Assembly: GCA_947175585.1 (NCBI GenBank)
Contig: CAMWNL010000107.1
Span: forward strand, 1 to 6,378
DNA: 6,378 nucleotides
Reading direction: 5' to 3'
DNA from: an uncultured Bacteroidales bacterium
Lineage (GTDB): Bacteria > Bacteroidota > Bacteroidia > Bacteroidales > Muribaculaceae
Positions within the stretch are counted from its first letter, which is position 1, and the number at the start of each line of letters is the position of its first letter. The notes below the pieces were generated by a model. The model ran no database searches and was not told the DNA's origin. It saw nothing but the letters and a program-made list of their open reading frames with translations. Both the position numbers and the translations under genes were made by a program. Of this stretch, positions 1-5,730 are shown in pieces.

Positions 1-416
1 GGGATATGGCTGCTCTCCAGCCCGGCATGAGCTTCTATGGCGAATTGCCTGACAGCTACAGTCTCGTTGTCAACACCGAGCATCCGCTCATCGTCAAGAT
101 TAAAGATGCAGCCTCTGCAGCTCTTGATGATCAGGTTAAACCACTCGCTGACAAGATTGAAGCTGACAACACCGAAATCACTAAGATTCGTGATGCAGCC
201 AAGGGTAAGGCACTCTCAGCTGAGGACGACCAGAAAGTCAAGGACCTCGAAAAGGCAGTCGGCGAAGCTCGCGACAACGAAACCAAAATCATTAGCGACT
301 ACGCCAAGACACAGCCGCTTGTTAAGCAGCTTATCGACCTTGCCCTACTCGGCAACGGTTTGCTCAAAGGCGAAGCCCTCAGCAGCTTCATCGACCGCTC
401 GATCTCATTACTATAA
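1..416 (+). CDS. htpG: Molecular chaperone HtpG (Hsp90), C-terminal part only
   Basis: This is the last ~138 codons of the bacterial Hsp90 chaperone, an ATP-dependent cytosolic homodimer that remodels client proteins. The reading frame is open from the window edge (codons in phase from base 3), so the gene begins upstream and the ATG at base 6 is internal. What remains matches the C-terminal dimerisation domain of Bacteroidota HtpG: the conserved PDSYSLVVNTEHPL stretch, then a charged, helix-rich segment rich in Lys, Glu and Asp, then the signature tail QLIDLALLGNGLLKGEALSSF ending near SISLL. The ATPase and middle domains lie outside the window. The stop codon (414-416) is followed 17 bases later by a strong intrinsic terminator, so the transcript ends here. 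Base composition is clearly GC-richer than in the genes to the right. Identification rests on remembered family sequences; I consider it secure. Confidence 0.93.
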   Translation, partial: DMAALQPGMSFYGELPDSYSLVVNTEHPLIVKIKDAASAALDDQVKPLADKIEADNTEITKIRDAAKGKALSAEDDQKVKDLEKAVGEARDNETKIISDYAKTQPLVKQLIDLALLGNGLLKGEALSSFIDRSISLL

Positions 417-433
417 TTGGAATTCTAATAATT

Positions 434-475
434 AAAGTCAAGCTCGCCCTCACCACAAGGCGAGCTTGACTTTTT
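434..475 (+). terminator. Rho-independent terminator of htpG, possibly bidirectional
   Basis: A perfect 15-bp inverted repeat (434-448 with 459-473; left arm AAAGTCAAGCTCGCC) encloses a 10-base loop and runs into TTTTT at 471-475. This is a textbook intrinsic terminator 17 bases after the htpG stop. Read on the minus strand, the hairpin is followed by TTTAATTATT, a weaker U-tract, so it may also end transcripts coming leftwards from the CoiA-like gene, whose stop lies 74 bases to the right. Confidence 0.93.
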
Positions 476-545
476 ATAACTCACTATTTATTAAATAATA
501 AGACAAAAGCTATTGAGTATTGAAAAAATTTATCATTTGCAATTG

Positions 546-569
546 AATTATTTTTCATGAAAAATAATT
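546..569. repeat. 24-bp perfect palindrome over the CoiA-like stop codon
   Basis: Bases 546-569 form a perfect palindrome centred on CATG (556-559); each arm is AATTATTTTT or its complement. It covers the last codons (IIFHEK) and the stop (548-550) of the minus-strand CoiA-like gene. As RNA it could fold into a 10-bp, all A-U hairpin with a four-base loop. It might protect the 3' end, weakly attenuate, or bind a dimeric protein. It could also simply result from codons for Ile-Ile-Phe-His-Glu-Lys in an AT-rich gene. Confidence 0.6.
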
Positions 570-1642
570 TCACCATCATCCCATATATTTATAGGATTCT
601 TTATTACAAAAAACTTAAAAGCCCTTAAATATTTATCATATAATTCGGTATCTAAAGTATAATTTATGCAATCTTGTGCATCAGTACCCTTAATGCCTGC
701 TCGCTTTTCCAAATTACACATCACTTTATTCTTAGAATCAAAAACATGATTCATACATAGATAGCAATTAGGAAAACCTTTTAAATAATATATATACGCC
801 ACACTCCACTTATAAAATAATGAATGGCTAACTTCCTTATGTCTCATATTATTAACTATTTTATTGTCTTTTGTCTTAACTGTTATTTCCATAAGTGAAG
901 CTGGAAGGCGAGTTAAATAATCATGGCATGTACATCTTGAACGAGCAAAGATTGAACCATTCTTGTATTGAACAAACTTCATAAGCTGTTGTTGAGGTTT
1001 AAATTTGTTATCCGCCTTCTCCGAAGCAATACCAAATAAATGTGTAGTGTCACTTTCCCTGATATCATTTGTAACAATACGCTCAACATCTTCTTCCGAA
1101 TGTACTTCAAATTCAATAATTCGTGCTCCTGAGGTTTTTTTCAATTGCGTACACTCATGCGTTACCAAAATTTCAACAAGTATATTATTATTTGGCCTCT
1201 TAGGGTTACACCATAACAAATCGGCTCTAAAGTAATCTCTACCAACTCTTACTTCTTCCTCAATCTTACATTCTGTTAGAGCTTTCTTGAGATTATAATT
1301 TATATCATCGATTTGGTAGCAAACATTATCTGATTCCCATATACAATCATTATCCAATTCGGAACAATATCTTTTTTGTTTGTAATTGATAATGATCTCT
1401 GAGCTTTCCTCAAACCATTGCTTTATCCTCAATTTTGCATAGGAATGAAGATAAGACTCATAAGAACAATTTTTACTATTATCATGTGAAAAATGATGGA
1501 TCCTTATATTTCCTCTTTTTGCAATCAATTTACTACCACAATGCGGACAGAAAACATCTTCATTTTTTATGTCGTTTATATGTGTTAGCTTACCATCCTT
1601 CGTGATGGCATATTTTTGCTTTGCTTCTTTTTCGATTCCCAT
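548..1642 (-). CDS. CoiA-like protein: N-terminal zinc finger plus PD-(D/E)XK-type nuclease domain
   Basis: This 364-aa protein resembles the competence protein CoiA family, which combines an N-terminal zinc-binding motif with a restriction-endonuclease-like fold and is linked to DNA processing. Visible pieces, in order: a short beta segment (residues 11-25); a zinc-finger-like CPHCG (Cys32, Cys35) followed by RIHHFSH (His49, His50, His53); a helical region (61-80); and a nuclease-like core with RADLLW (Asp141) and ILVEILVTH (Glu157, His162), then a GARIIEFEV strand (172-180). A C-terminal Cys cluster follows (CTCH 237-240, CYLC 293-296, Cys309, Cys325), which could bind a second zinc. The usual catalytic Lys after Glu157 is not obvious. 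It lies 11 bases after the upstream HTH gene, so the two are probably cotranscribed; the ATG at 1642 lacks a strong Shine-Dalgarno. Composition is very AT-rich, suggesting transfer. Family membership is fairly sure; a role in transformation or defence is inference. Confidence 0.78.
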   Translation of the reverse strand: MGIEKEAKQKYAITKDGKLTHINDIKNEDVFCPHCGSKLIAKRGNIRIHHFSHDNSKNCSYESYLHSYAKLRIKQWFEESSEIIINYKQKRYCSELDNDCIWESDNVCYQIDDINYNLKKALTECKIEEEVRVGRDYFRADLLWCNPKRPNNNILVEILVTHECTQLKKTSGARIIEFEVHSEEDVERIVTNDIRESDTTHLFGIASEKADNKFKPQQQLMKFVQYKNGSIFARSRCTCHDYLTRLPASLMEITVKTKDNKIVNNMRHKEVSHSLFYKWSVAYIYYLKGFPNCYLCMNHVFDSKNKVMCNLEKRAGIKGTDAQDCINYTLDTELYDKYLRAFKFFVIKNPINIWDDGEIIFHEK

Positions 1643-1653
1643 AAAGTTTTCGA

Positions 1654-2148
1654 TTAAAGGTCAATAAAATCAATTTTTTTACCCAATGAAACCGCTATTT
1701 TCGATAATATGTCGAGCCCAACAGAATATTTACCATTCTCTATTCTACTTAAATTGGCTGCATCAATATTAGCCAGTTTGGCAAGGTCTCTAGCATCAAT
1801 ATGCCGATCTTCTCTTATTTGACGTATTCTTTTACCTATACGTATACGCTCTCCTTGTCTATCTCCGGAACTCATACCTTGAATATAAACTCCGTAACGA
1901 ACTGAATCTCTCCAAATGTTATTAATCATTTGCTCCTTATCGTCCGAAAAATTTTTATCGAAAATGGCTTCAAGCACATGAAGCTGGTACCTTCTTGTAT
2001 CTTCATTATCATATATTCCAATCTGACATATTACATCAAATATTTCATTGTCAATTGCGATGACCTTAACCAGACTTGCATCTACTACCGTAGCCTTTGA
2101 TTTAAAATTTGTAGATAAATTTTTTTTTATCATAATATTATGCCGCAT
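1654..2148 (-). CDS. XRE-family helix-turn-helix protein with an unrecognised N-terminal domain
   Basis: This 164-aa protein has a clear C-terminal HTH_3/Cro-CI DNA-binding domain (about residues 104-160). Its core DARDLAKLANIDAANLSRIE includes helix 2, the turn and the recognition helix, followed by the typical NGKYSVGLDILSKIAVSLGKKIDF. The first ~100 residues are acidic to mixed and contain strand-like VVDASLVKVIAIDNEIFDVI (21-40). I recognise no family there; it could be a sensing or oligomerisation domain. An HTH at the C-terminal end is less usual than at the N-terminal end. The gene is first in a bicistron with the CoiA-like gene, ending 11 bases before it, and faces the small protein/GNAT pair across a 256-base control region that it may autoregulate. 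The ATG at 2148 was chosen as the longest start; an ATG five codons in (2133) is a real alternative, since neither has a good Shine-Dalgarno. Confidence 0.82.
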   Translation of the reverse strand: MRHNIMIKKNLSTNFKSKATVVDASLVKVIAIDNEIFDVICQIGIYDNEDTRRYQLHVLEAIFDKNFSDDKEQMINNIWRDSVRYGVYIQGMSSGDRQGERIRIGKRIRQIREDRHIDARDLAKLANIDAANLSRIENGKYSVGLDILSKIAVSLGKKIDFIDL

Positions 2149-2230
2149 TTATAATGTTGCCGCCACTTCTAAAAATTTTTTCTACAAAATTAAAAACAAT
2201 ATTTAAATTGGCAAATACAACAATTTGGAA

Positions 2231-2243
2231 TTTACAAATATAC
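2231..2243 (-). repeat. 13-bp inverted repeat, left copy (promoter-associated)
   Basis: On the minus strand these bases read GTATATTTGTAAA, identical to 2365-2377 on the plus strand. The two copies, 121 bases apart, point away from each other towards the two divergent gene pairs. Each contains a perfect -7 box plus five flanking bases. Confidence 0.6.
2235..2242 (-). promoter_or_regulatory. Predicted -7 promoter box for the HTH/CoiA-like unit
   Basis: Read on the minus strand this is TATATTTG, a full match to the Bacteroidota -7 consensus TAnnTTTG. It lies 86 bases before the HTH gene start, implying a leader of roughly 80 bases. I see no good TTTG -33 element at the usual spacing. Support comes from the identical 13-base context around the box facing the other way at 2366-2373. 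A weaker box, TGTATTTG (2212-2219, minus strand), lies nearer the gene. Confidence 0.45.
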
Positions 2244-2290
2244 CAATTTCATTTTGTTATGTTGAACACACACTAATATTGTTGAAATAG

Positions 2291-2312
2291 TTTGTTTTTA
2301 TTCAAAAACAAA
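2291..2312. repeat. 9-bp hairpin between the divergent promoters
   Basis: TTTGTTTTT (2291-2299) and AAAAACAAA (2304-2312) form a perfect inverted repeat around the four-base spacer ATTC. It lies near the middle of the divergent intergenic region, about halfway between the two -7 boxes, so it could be a protein-binding site or a curved A-tract. It is AT-only apart from one pair and could be chance. Confidence 0.4.
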
Positions 2313-2364
2313 TCATAATTACAAAAATAGTTATACGGTAAGTAATTAGTCTCGAAAATTTGTT

Positions 2365-2377
2365 GTATATTTGTAAA
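2365..2377 (+). repeat. 13-bp inverted repeat, right copy (promoter-associated)
   Basis: GTATATTTGTAAA on the plus strand is the exact reverse complement of 2231-2243. It surrounds the -7 box of the small protein/GNAT operon. The preceding bases also echo the minus strand at 2212-2226 (AAATTGTTGTATTTG there, AAATTTGTTGTATATTTG here), hinting at a duplicated promoter/operator unit. Confidence 0.6.
2366..2373 (+). promoter_or_regulatory. Predicted -7 promoter box for the small protein/GNAT operon
   Basis: TATATTTG matches the Bacteroidota -7 consensus TAnnTTTG fully and lies 31 bases before the ATG at 2405, leaving a short leader that includes the ribosome binding site. No clear TTTG -33 element is seen at 19-21 bases upstream, as is common for regulated promoters of this phylum. 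Confidence 0.5.
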
Positions 2378-2391
2378 AAACATTTTGTTAT

Positions 2392-2396
2392 AGGAG
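2392..2396 (+). promoter_or_regulatory. Shine-Dalgarno that fixes the small protein start
   Basis: AGGAG lies eight bases before the ATG at 2405 and is the best ribosome binding site in the window. It decides the start: the longer in-frame ATG at 2360 would add 15 residues, lies upstream of the -7 box and has no such site. Confidence 0.75.
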
Positions 2397-2404
2397 ACAT
2401 ATTT

Positions 2405-2575
2405 ATGGCCAGGCCAATTGCAGAAACACCAATTTTAACAGGCGAGGACGCTATTCGCTTTGAAAAGCGTATGCGAGAGGTTGAAAGCCTCTCTAATGCA
2501 CAAAGAGTTGAGAACACGAGAATGCTAAAAGAGGCTGTCGAAGAAGCTAAGAAACATATAACAATTTGCATTTAA
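2405..2575 (+). CDS. 56-aa small protein, putative antitoxin partner of the GNAT enzyme
   Basis: This 56-residue, charged protein starts MARPIAETPILTGEDAIRF and continues as predicted helix with many Arg, Glu and Lys (residues 18-50). The opening resembles small Bacteroidales proteins of the MARPI-ETP type that I recall lying directly before GNAT genes. No ribbon-helix-helix of the DUF1778 type that usually partners TacT-like toxins is evident. The start at 2405 is set by AGGAG eight bases upstream. Its stop TAA shares its last A with the ATG of the GNAT gene (TAATG), an arrangement that couples translation and fixes stoichiometry, as in toxin-antitoxin pairs. A helical N-terminal region could bind DNA or toxin, but this is not shown. 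The gene is real with good confidence; the antitoxin role is inferred from size, order and overlap. Confidence 0.75.
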   Translation: MARPIAETPILTGEDAIRFEKRMREVESLSNAQRVENTRMLKEAVEEAKKHITICI

Positions 2576-3087
2576 TGCAGCTCATCAGACTTTCTTCAGA
2601 TTCGGAACTCTCACACTTTGATTGTGGCGATGAAGATTTGAATAATTTTCTTATAGAGGATGCAAAAGGCTTTCTCGATAAGCGTATAGCAAATTCTTTT
2701 CTTCTTAAGGACGAAGATTGTATTGTTGCATATTTTTGTCTACTCAATGATAAAATTAGCAAACAAGAAGTTAGCAATAGTCAATGGAAGAAAATTAGGA
2801 AACGTTTCCCGAATGAAAAGAAATTCAGTAGCTATCCTGCGATAAAAATTGGGCGATTTGCCGTCTCTAATTCATATAGAGGTAAGAATATAGGCTCAAT
2901 GCTGATGAATCTTATTAAAGACACACTCAATTCTAATGCAAATTATTCAGCATTCCGATTTATCACTGTTGACGCTTATCTTTCTGCCATCAGCTTTTAT
3001 GAGAAAAACGGCTTCATTAAGTTAACTCAAAAAGAAGAGAATCCTCATACTTGTTTGATGTTCTTTGATTTGATGGAGTTACAATAA
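2575..3087 (+). CDS. GNAT-family N-acetyltransferase, TacT-like putative toxin
   Basis: This 170-aa protein has the GNAT fold, which transfers acetyl from acetyl-CoA to an amine. The N-terminal HFDCGDEDLNNFLIEDA (14-30) matches the F-x-CG...LN-x-(F/W)L signature of the TacT/KacT/AtaT-like toxins, which acetylate the amino acid on charged tRNA and stop translation. Strand IKIGRFAVSNSYRGKNIGSML (90-110) carries the acetyl-CoA pyrophosphate loop R102-x-x-N-x-G107, with Asn at the usual middle Gly. VDAYLSAISFYEKNGF (132-147) supplies Tyr142, at the position of the TacT catalytic tyrosine. The ATG at 2575 overlaps the upstream stop by one base (TAATG); an in-frame TTG at 2566 is less likely. The order small gene then GNAT fits a type II toxin-antitoxin module. 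Its stop lies 24 bases from the convergent barrel gene, with no terminator visible. A non-toxic acetyltransferase remains possible. Confidence 0.85.
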   Translation: MQLIRLSSDSELSHFDCGDEDLNNFLIEDAKGFLDKRIANSFLLKDEDCIVAYFCLLNDKISKQEVSNSQWKKIRKRFPNEKKFSSYPAIKIGRFAVSNSYRGKNIGSMLMNLIKDTLNSNANYSAFRFITVDAYLSAISFYEKNGFIKLTQKEENPHTCLMFFDLMELQ

Positions 3088-3111
3088 TCAAGTTTCTCAT
3101 TTTAACAATAC

Positions 3112-5730
3112 TTATTTCGTAAAACTCACAGAAAATATCACTTCCCTGCCTCTTAGGTGGTAGTCGTAGCTGAAGTTGTTGAGGGCGGTGAAAAGTGTGT
3201 AAGCGTAGTGGCGAGCATTTAAAAGATTATTTAGCTGGACTCCGAAGCGCCATGACTTATGAGTATAGGTCGCCGATGCATCAAGAAGTGAAATAAATTT
3301 CGTAACTCCGGGCGTAAGTTCGTGCCAAGACATTTCGTTACCGATCCCTACATTCATACCCTTAGCAAAGAAAAAATTTAATCGTCCGTTATGAGTCTGA
3401 ACCAAATAGCTACGTCTGACATCGGCAAATCTTGTAAACGTCTTTGACAGCGACACCGAATAACCTAACTCCACAAACTCAAACGGAGTGGTGTTTATCG
3501 ATGGTGAAAAAGAGAAACCTCTATTATTATAAGGTATAACTTCATCATTCTGAAACATCTCCTGCCGGACCCAATTATACGAACCTGATAATGAAAACTT
3601 GGTTTTTACTGCCTCTATGCGTTTTGTAAGTGATGCCGTTAGGCCGGTAGATTCACTATGAGCCGGACTGTCAACAGTATAACTGCCAATCAAATCGTTA
3701 TCAACCGACTGCGCGTTCAGTAAATTAAACTGTGTGCGAGAGTGATTAACTGAGGTGTTGAAAAACAACATTTCAATCGGCATCTGGAATTTATAGGCCA
3801 AACTGCCGGACAATATTTTATTTTCAGAAATAATGCCTGAGCGAGCGCGCAACCCAATATAGCTGCTCGCCATCGGAGCTGTCAGCATATCGAGTATATC
3901 ACCTATGCCATGATTATATGATGCGCTCAAAATAAACGATGATTTCGCATTGACATTCCACGTTCCGTGAGCTACTGGATTTATCGTTATCTTGGTTGCC
4001 TTCTGCTCGACTGCAACACTTCCATCGTTATGATAATTATATGACTGAGCCTTGACATTTGCTATTACCGTAAAATTAATCACCTGTCGTGGATGACTGT
4101 AACTATATTGTGGCATAGCTTCAATTCTGATATCATTACCATAAACCCTGTTATAAGCCTCTCCTGTTATGTCGTGTTTGAGATTGGTTATGATATGTTC
4201 GCTGCTTACGGTCATATCAATCGGCAGACTTAGATAATGGGCTTTTCTTTGGAAACTCGCCGAAACGCCGTGCTTAGCTAAAAAGGTTGATGTTCGGGCG
4301 CCCTGCATAATCGATTGTCCCGAATCATCCCGGCGGCTGATATCAATCCGACCCTCAGGTCCACCCATATAAGTAAAGTTTGAATATGCCGACCAGCGCA
4401 TCGCACCTTTTACCCAACACGCACTAAATACATTACGCACGTCAAAAGTCTTCATAGTCTCATCTTGGGATATAAGCTTATCCAAGCGCCATGTCGGTAG
4501 CGATGCATCGAAAAAAGCAGCTTTCGCTTCCAAACGTTCGGTAAGGTCAACTTTTTCTGAATTTATACGAAACTCCGTTGTAAGCTCCGGCTTATGTTCT
4601 CTCGCATCCGACAATTGTGATTGATTAATAACCAGCTGATCAACGCCATCATAATAGCGTTCAACCGTTGAATAATCATAAGAACTTTTACTATAGGTAT
4701 ACGATGCCTGAGTGCGTAGTTGAGTATCATCTTTAAGCTTATTTAGAAGATTGATTGACACCAATTTATCATCAGGTTTGCGATATCTCTTATTTGGTAT
4801 CGGAGGTGTCGAACCAGACAATCGTCCAAGTGCAGGCACAAGCAGGTTGGTTTGACTTTCGTTCATACGGTATGCGTGCACTCTAACCATGTCGTTAGCA
4901 AACTCCTCGACATTGCTTACTTTAGCTGTGAGTATCGTCTGAAATTTTTTGTTAAACATCATTCCGGCTCCGCCCAGACGATAAAGCGCATCATCGCCCC
5001 ACCCGGCCGCGGCTTCGTATGTTCCCATTGGTTTGAACTTAGCCCACGGTTCGAGTTTGATATTGATGGCTACATCATCGCTAAACCGATCCTTATCAAT
5101 TTTCGAATCTTTATGATTGCTCAGGACCTGTACGGCCTGCACATAGTTTGCCGGAATATTATCAGTAGCGAGATTATATTTCCCGTCCAACAGGTCGAGT
5201 CCTTCGATATAGAAGTTTTTTATTTGTTTGCCCTGATAAGAAATTGCCCCATTATCATCTATCTGGATGCCGGGAATTTTTTTCATCGCATCTCTGAGCG
5301 ATATATCGCCTTTGCCTTTAAATGCCTCAAGCCTGAATGTCAGTGTGTCGCCGCGAACATAAACCATAGGGGCCTTAACCGTCACCTCTCTCAGTTCATT
5401 GGCTTTCGGAGTCAATACAACATCTACGGTTGAAGTCTTATTGACAATCGTCTCAGAATATTTGGCGTATGACAATCGCTCGACGCTCAGCGTGAGAATA
5501 TCGGCTGCATTGGATGTCCTGACACTGTATGCTCCGTCAACCTTACTCATAGCGTAACCAACCATTTTCGAACCATCGAGCAACTTTACGATGGCGCTTT
5601 CAATAGGTTCACCGCTTTCATCAACCACTTTTCCGCTGATAACAGTCTGAGCAGTGGCGGCCAGAGCCGCCACACTCAACAGAACCAGACTCAGCAGTCG
5701 TGAAACACTATTCCAGCTCACGAGCCACAT
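3112..5730 (-). CDS. Outer-membrane beta-barrel protein with carboxypeptidase-regulatory-like domain (TonB-dependent receptor-like)
   Basis: This 872-aa exported protein belongs to the Bacteroidota outer-membrane barrels that follow GLPGLI genes. From the ATG at 5730, residues 1-28 are a signal peptide (RLLSLVLLSVAALAATAQ, likely cleaved before or near Gln28). Residues 30-109 form a CarboxypepD_reg-like beta-sandwich (VISGKVVDESGEPIESA ... DGAYSV ... DVVLTP). Residues ~115-215 form a plug-like segment (VTVKAPMVYVRGDTL, SLRDAMKKIPGIQIDDNG, FYIEGLDLL). The rest, to VSFTK, has alternating aromatic/polar strands typical of a 20-odd-stranded barrel (OMP_b-brl type). The frame extends to an ATG at 5793, but that would place 21 residues with Cys and Lys before the signal peptide, so 5730 is preferred; a GTG at 5721 is possible. 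It overlaps the GLPGLI gene by 23 bases, suggesting coupled translation. It may import or export a substrate; I cannot say which. A TonB box is not evident. Confidence 0.85.
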   Translation of the reverse strand: MWLVSWNSVSRLLSLVLLSVAALAATAQTVISGKVVDESGEPIESAIVKLLDGSKMVGYAMSKVDGAYSVRTSNAADILTLSVERLSYAKYSETIVNKTSTVDVVLTPKANELREVTVKAPMVYVRGDTLTFRLEAFKGKGDISLRDAMKKIPGIQIDDNGAISYQGKQIKNFYIEGLDLLDGKYNLATDNIPANYVQAVQVLSNHKDSKIDKDRFSDDVAINIKLEPWAKFKPMGTYEAAAGWGDDALYRLGGAGMMFNKKFQTILTAKVSNVEEFANDMVRVHAYRMNESQTNLLVPALGRLSGSTPPIPNKRYRKPDDKLVSINLLNKLKDDTQLRTQASYTYSKSSYDYSTVERYYDGVDQLVINQSQLSDAREHKPELTTEFRINSEKVDLTERLEAKAAFFDASLPTWRLDKLISQDETMKTFDVRNVFSACWVKGAMRWSAYSNFTYMGGPEGRIDISRRDDSGQSIMQGARTSTFLAKHGVSASFQRKAHYLSLPIDMTVSSEHIITNLKHDITGEAYNRVYGNDIRIEAMPQYSYSHPRQVINFTVIANVKAQSYNYHNDGSVAVEQKATKITINPVAHGTWNVNAKSSFILSASYNHGIGDILDMLTAPMASSYIGLRARSGIISENKILSGSLAYKFQMPIEMLFFNTSVNHSRTQFNLLNAQSVDNDLIGSYTVDSPAHSESTGLTASLTKRIEAVKTKFSLSGSYNWVRQEMFQNDEVIPYNNRGFSFSPSINTTPFEFVELGYSVSLSKTFTRFADVRRSYLVQTHNGRLNFFFAKGMNVGIGNEMSWHELTPGVTKFISLLDASATYTHKSWRFGVQLNNLLNARHYAYTLFTALNNFSYDYHLRGREVIFSVSFTK

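Larger units (their letters stand above)
2205..2249. promoter_or_regulatory. Cluster of AAATTGG/CCAATTT half-sites, possible operator
   Basis: AAATTGG at 2205-2211 is mirrored by CCAATTT at 2243-2249, and a third related element, CAATTTGG, sits between at 2221-2228. The cluster overlaps the predicted minus-strand -7 box, where a repressor would block transcription of the HTH/CoiA-like genes. Autoregulation by the HTH protein is the natural guess. AT-rich DNA readily yields such repeats, so this is tentative. Confidence 0.35.
420..3110. other. AT-rich accessory cassette between htpG and the GLPGLI/barrel locus
   Basis: By eye, base composition falls sharply after the htpG terminator and rises again at the barrel gene. 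Everything between is accessory in type: HTH regulator, CoiA-like nuclease, small protein and GNAT. The two gene pairs are head-to-head with a shared control region, so the block is self-contained. No integrase, transposase, tRNA or flanking direct repeat was found, so the means of arrival is not visible. The edges are approximate. Confidence 0.5.

Noticed and set aside
37..435. 132-codon open frame overlapping htpG in another frame
   Set aside because: The htpG frame has unmistakable family conservation; this frame is rich in Ser, Thr and Arg, as expected from a shifted reading.
1005..1235. 76-codon plus-strand frame inside the CoiA-like gene
   Set aside because: Antisense to a well supported gene, without a start signal or recognisable features.
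2360..2404. Longer start of the 56-aa protein at 2360
   Set aside because: It precedes the predicted -7 box and has no Shine-Dalgarno, whereas the ATG at 2405 has AGGAG at ideal spacing.
2302..2777. Minus-strand frames opposite the small protein and GNAT genes
   Set aside because: Shadows of the coding plus strand; they lack start signals, and the plus-strand genes have a good Shine-Dalgarno and family motifs.
421..3111. Flanking direct repeats or attachment sites bounding the AT-rich cassette
   Set aside because: I compared 420-550 with 3085-3115 and found only short AT-rich matches (such as AATAAT), no more than chance.
4852..5433. 193-codon open frame on the plus strand
   Set aside because: It lies wholly antisense to the barrel gene, whose domains are clear, and its translation shows no domain-like pattern.
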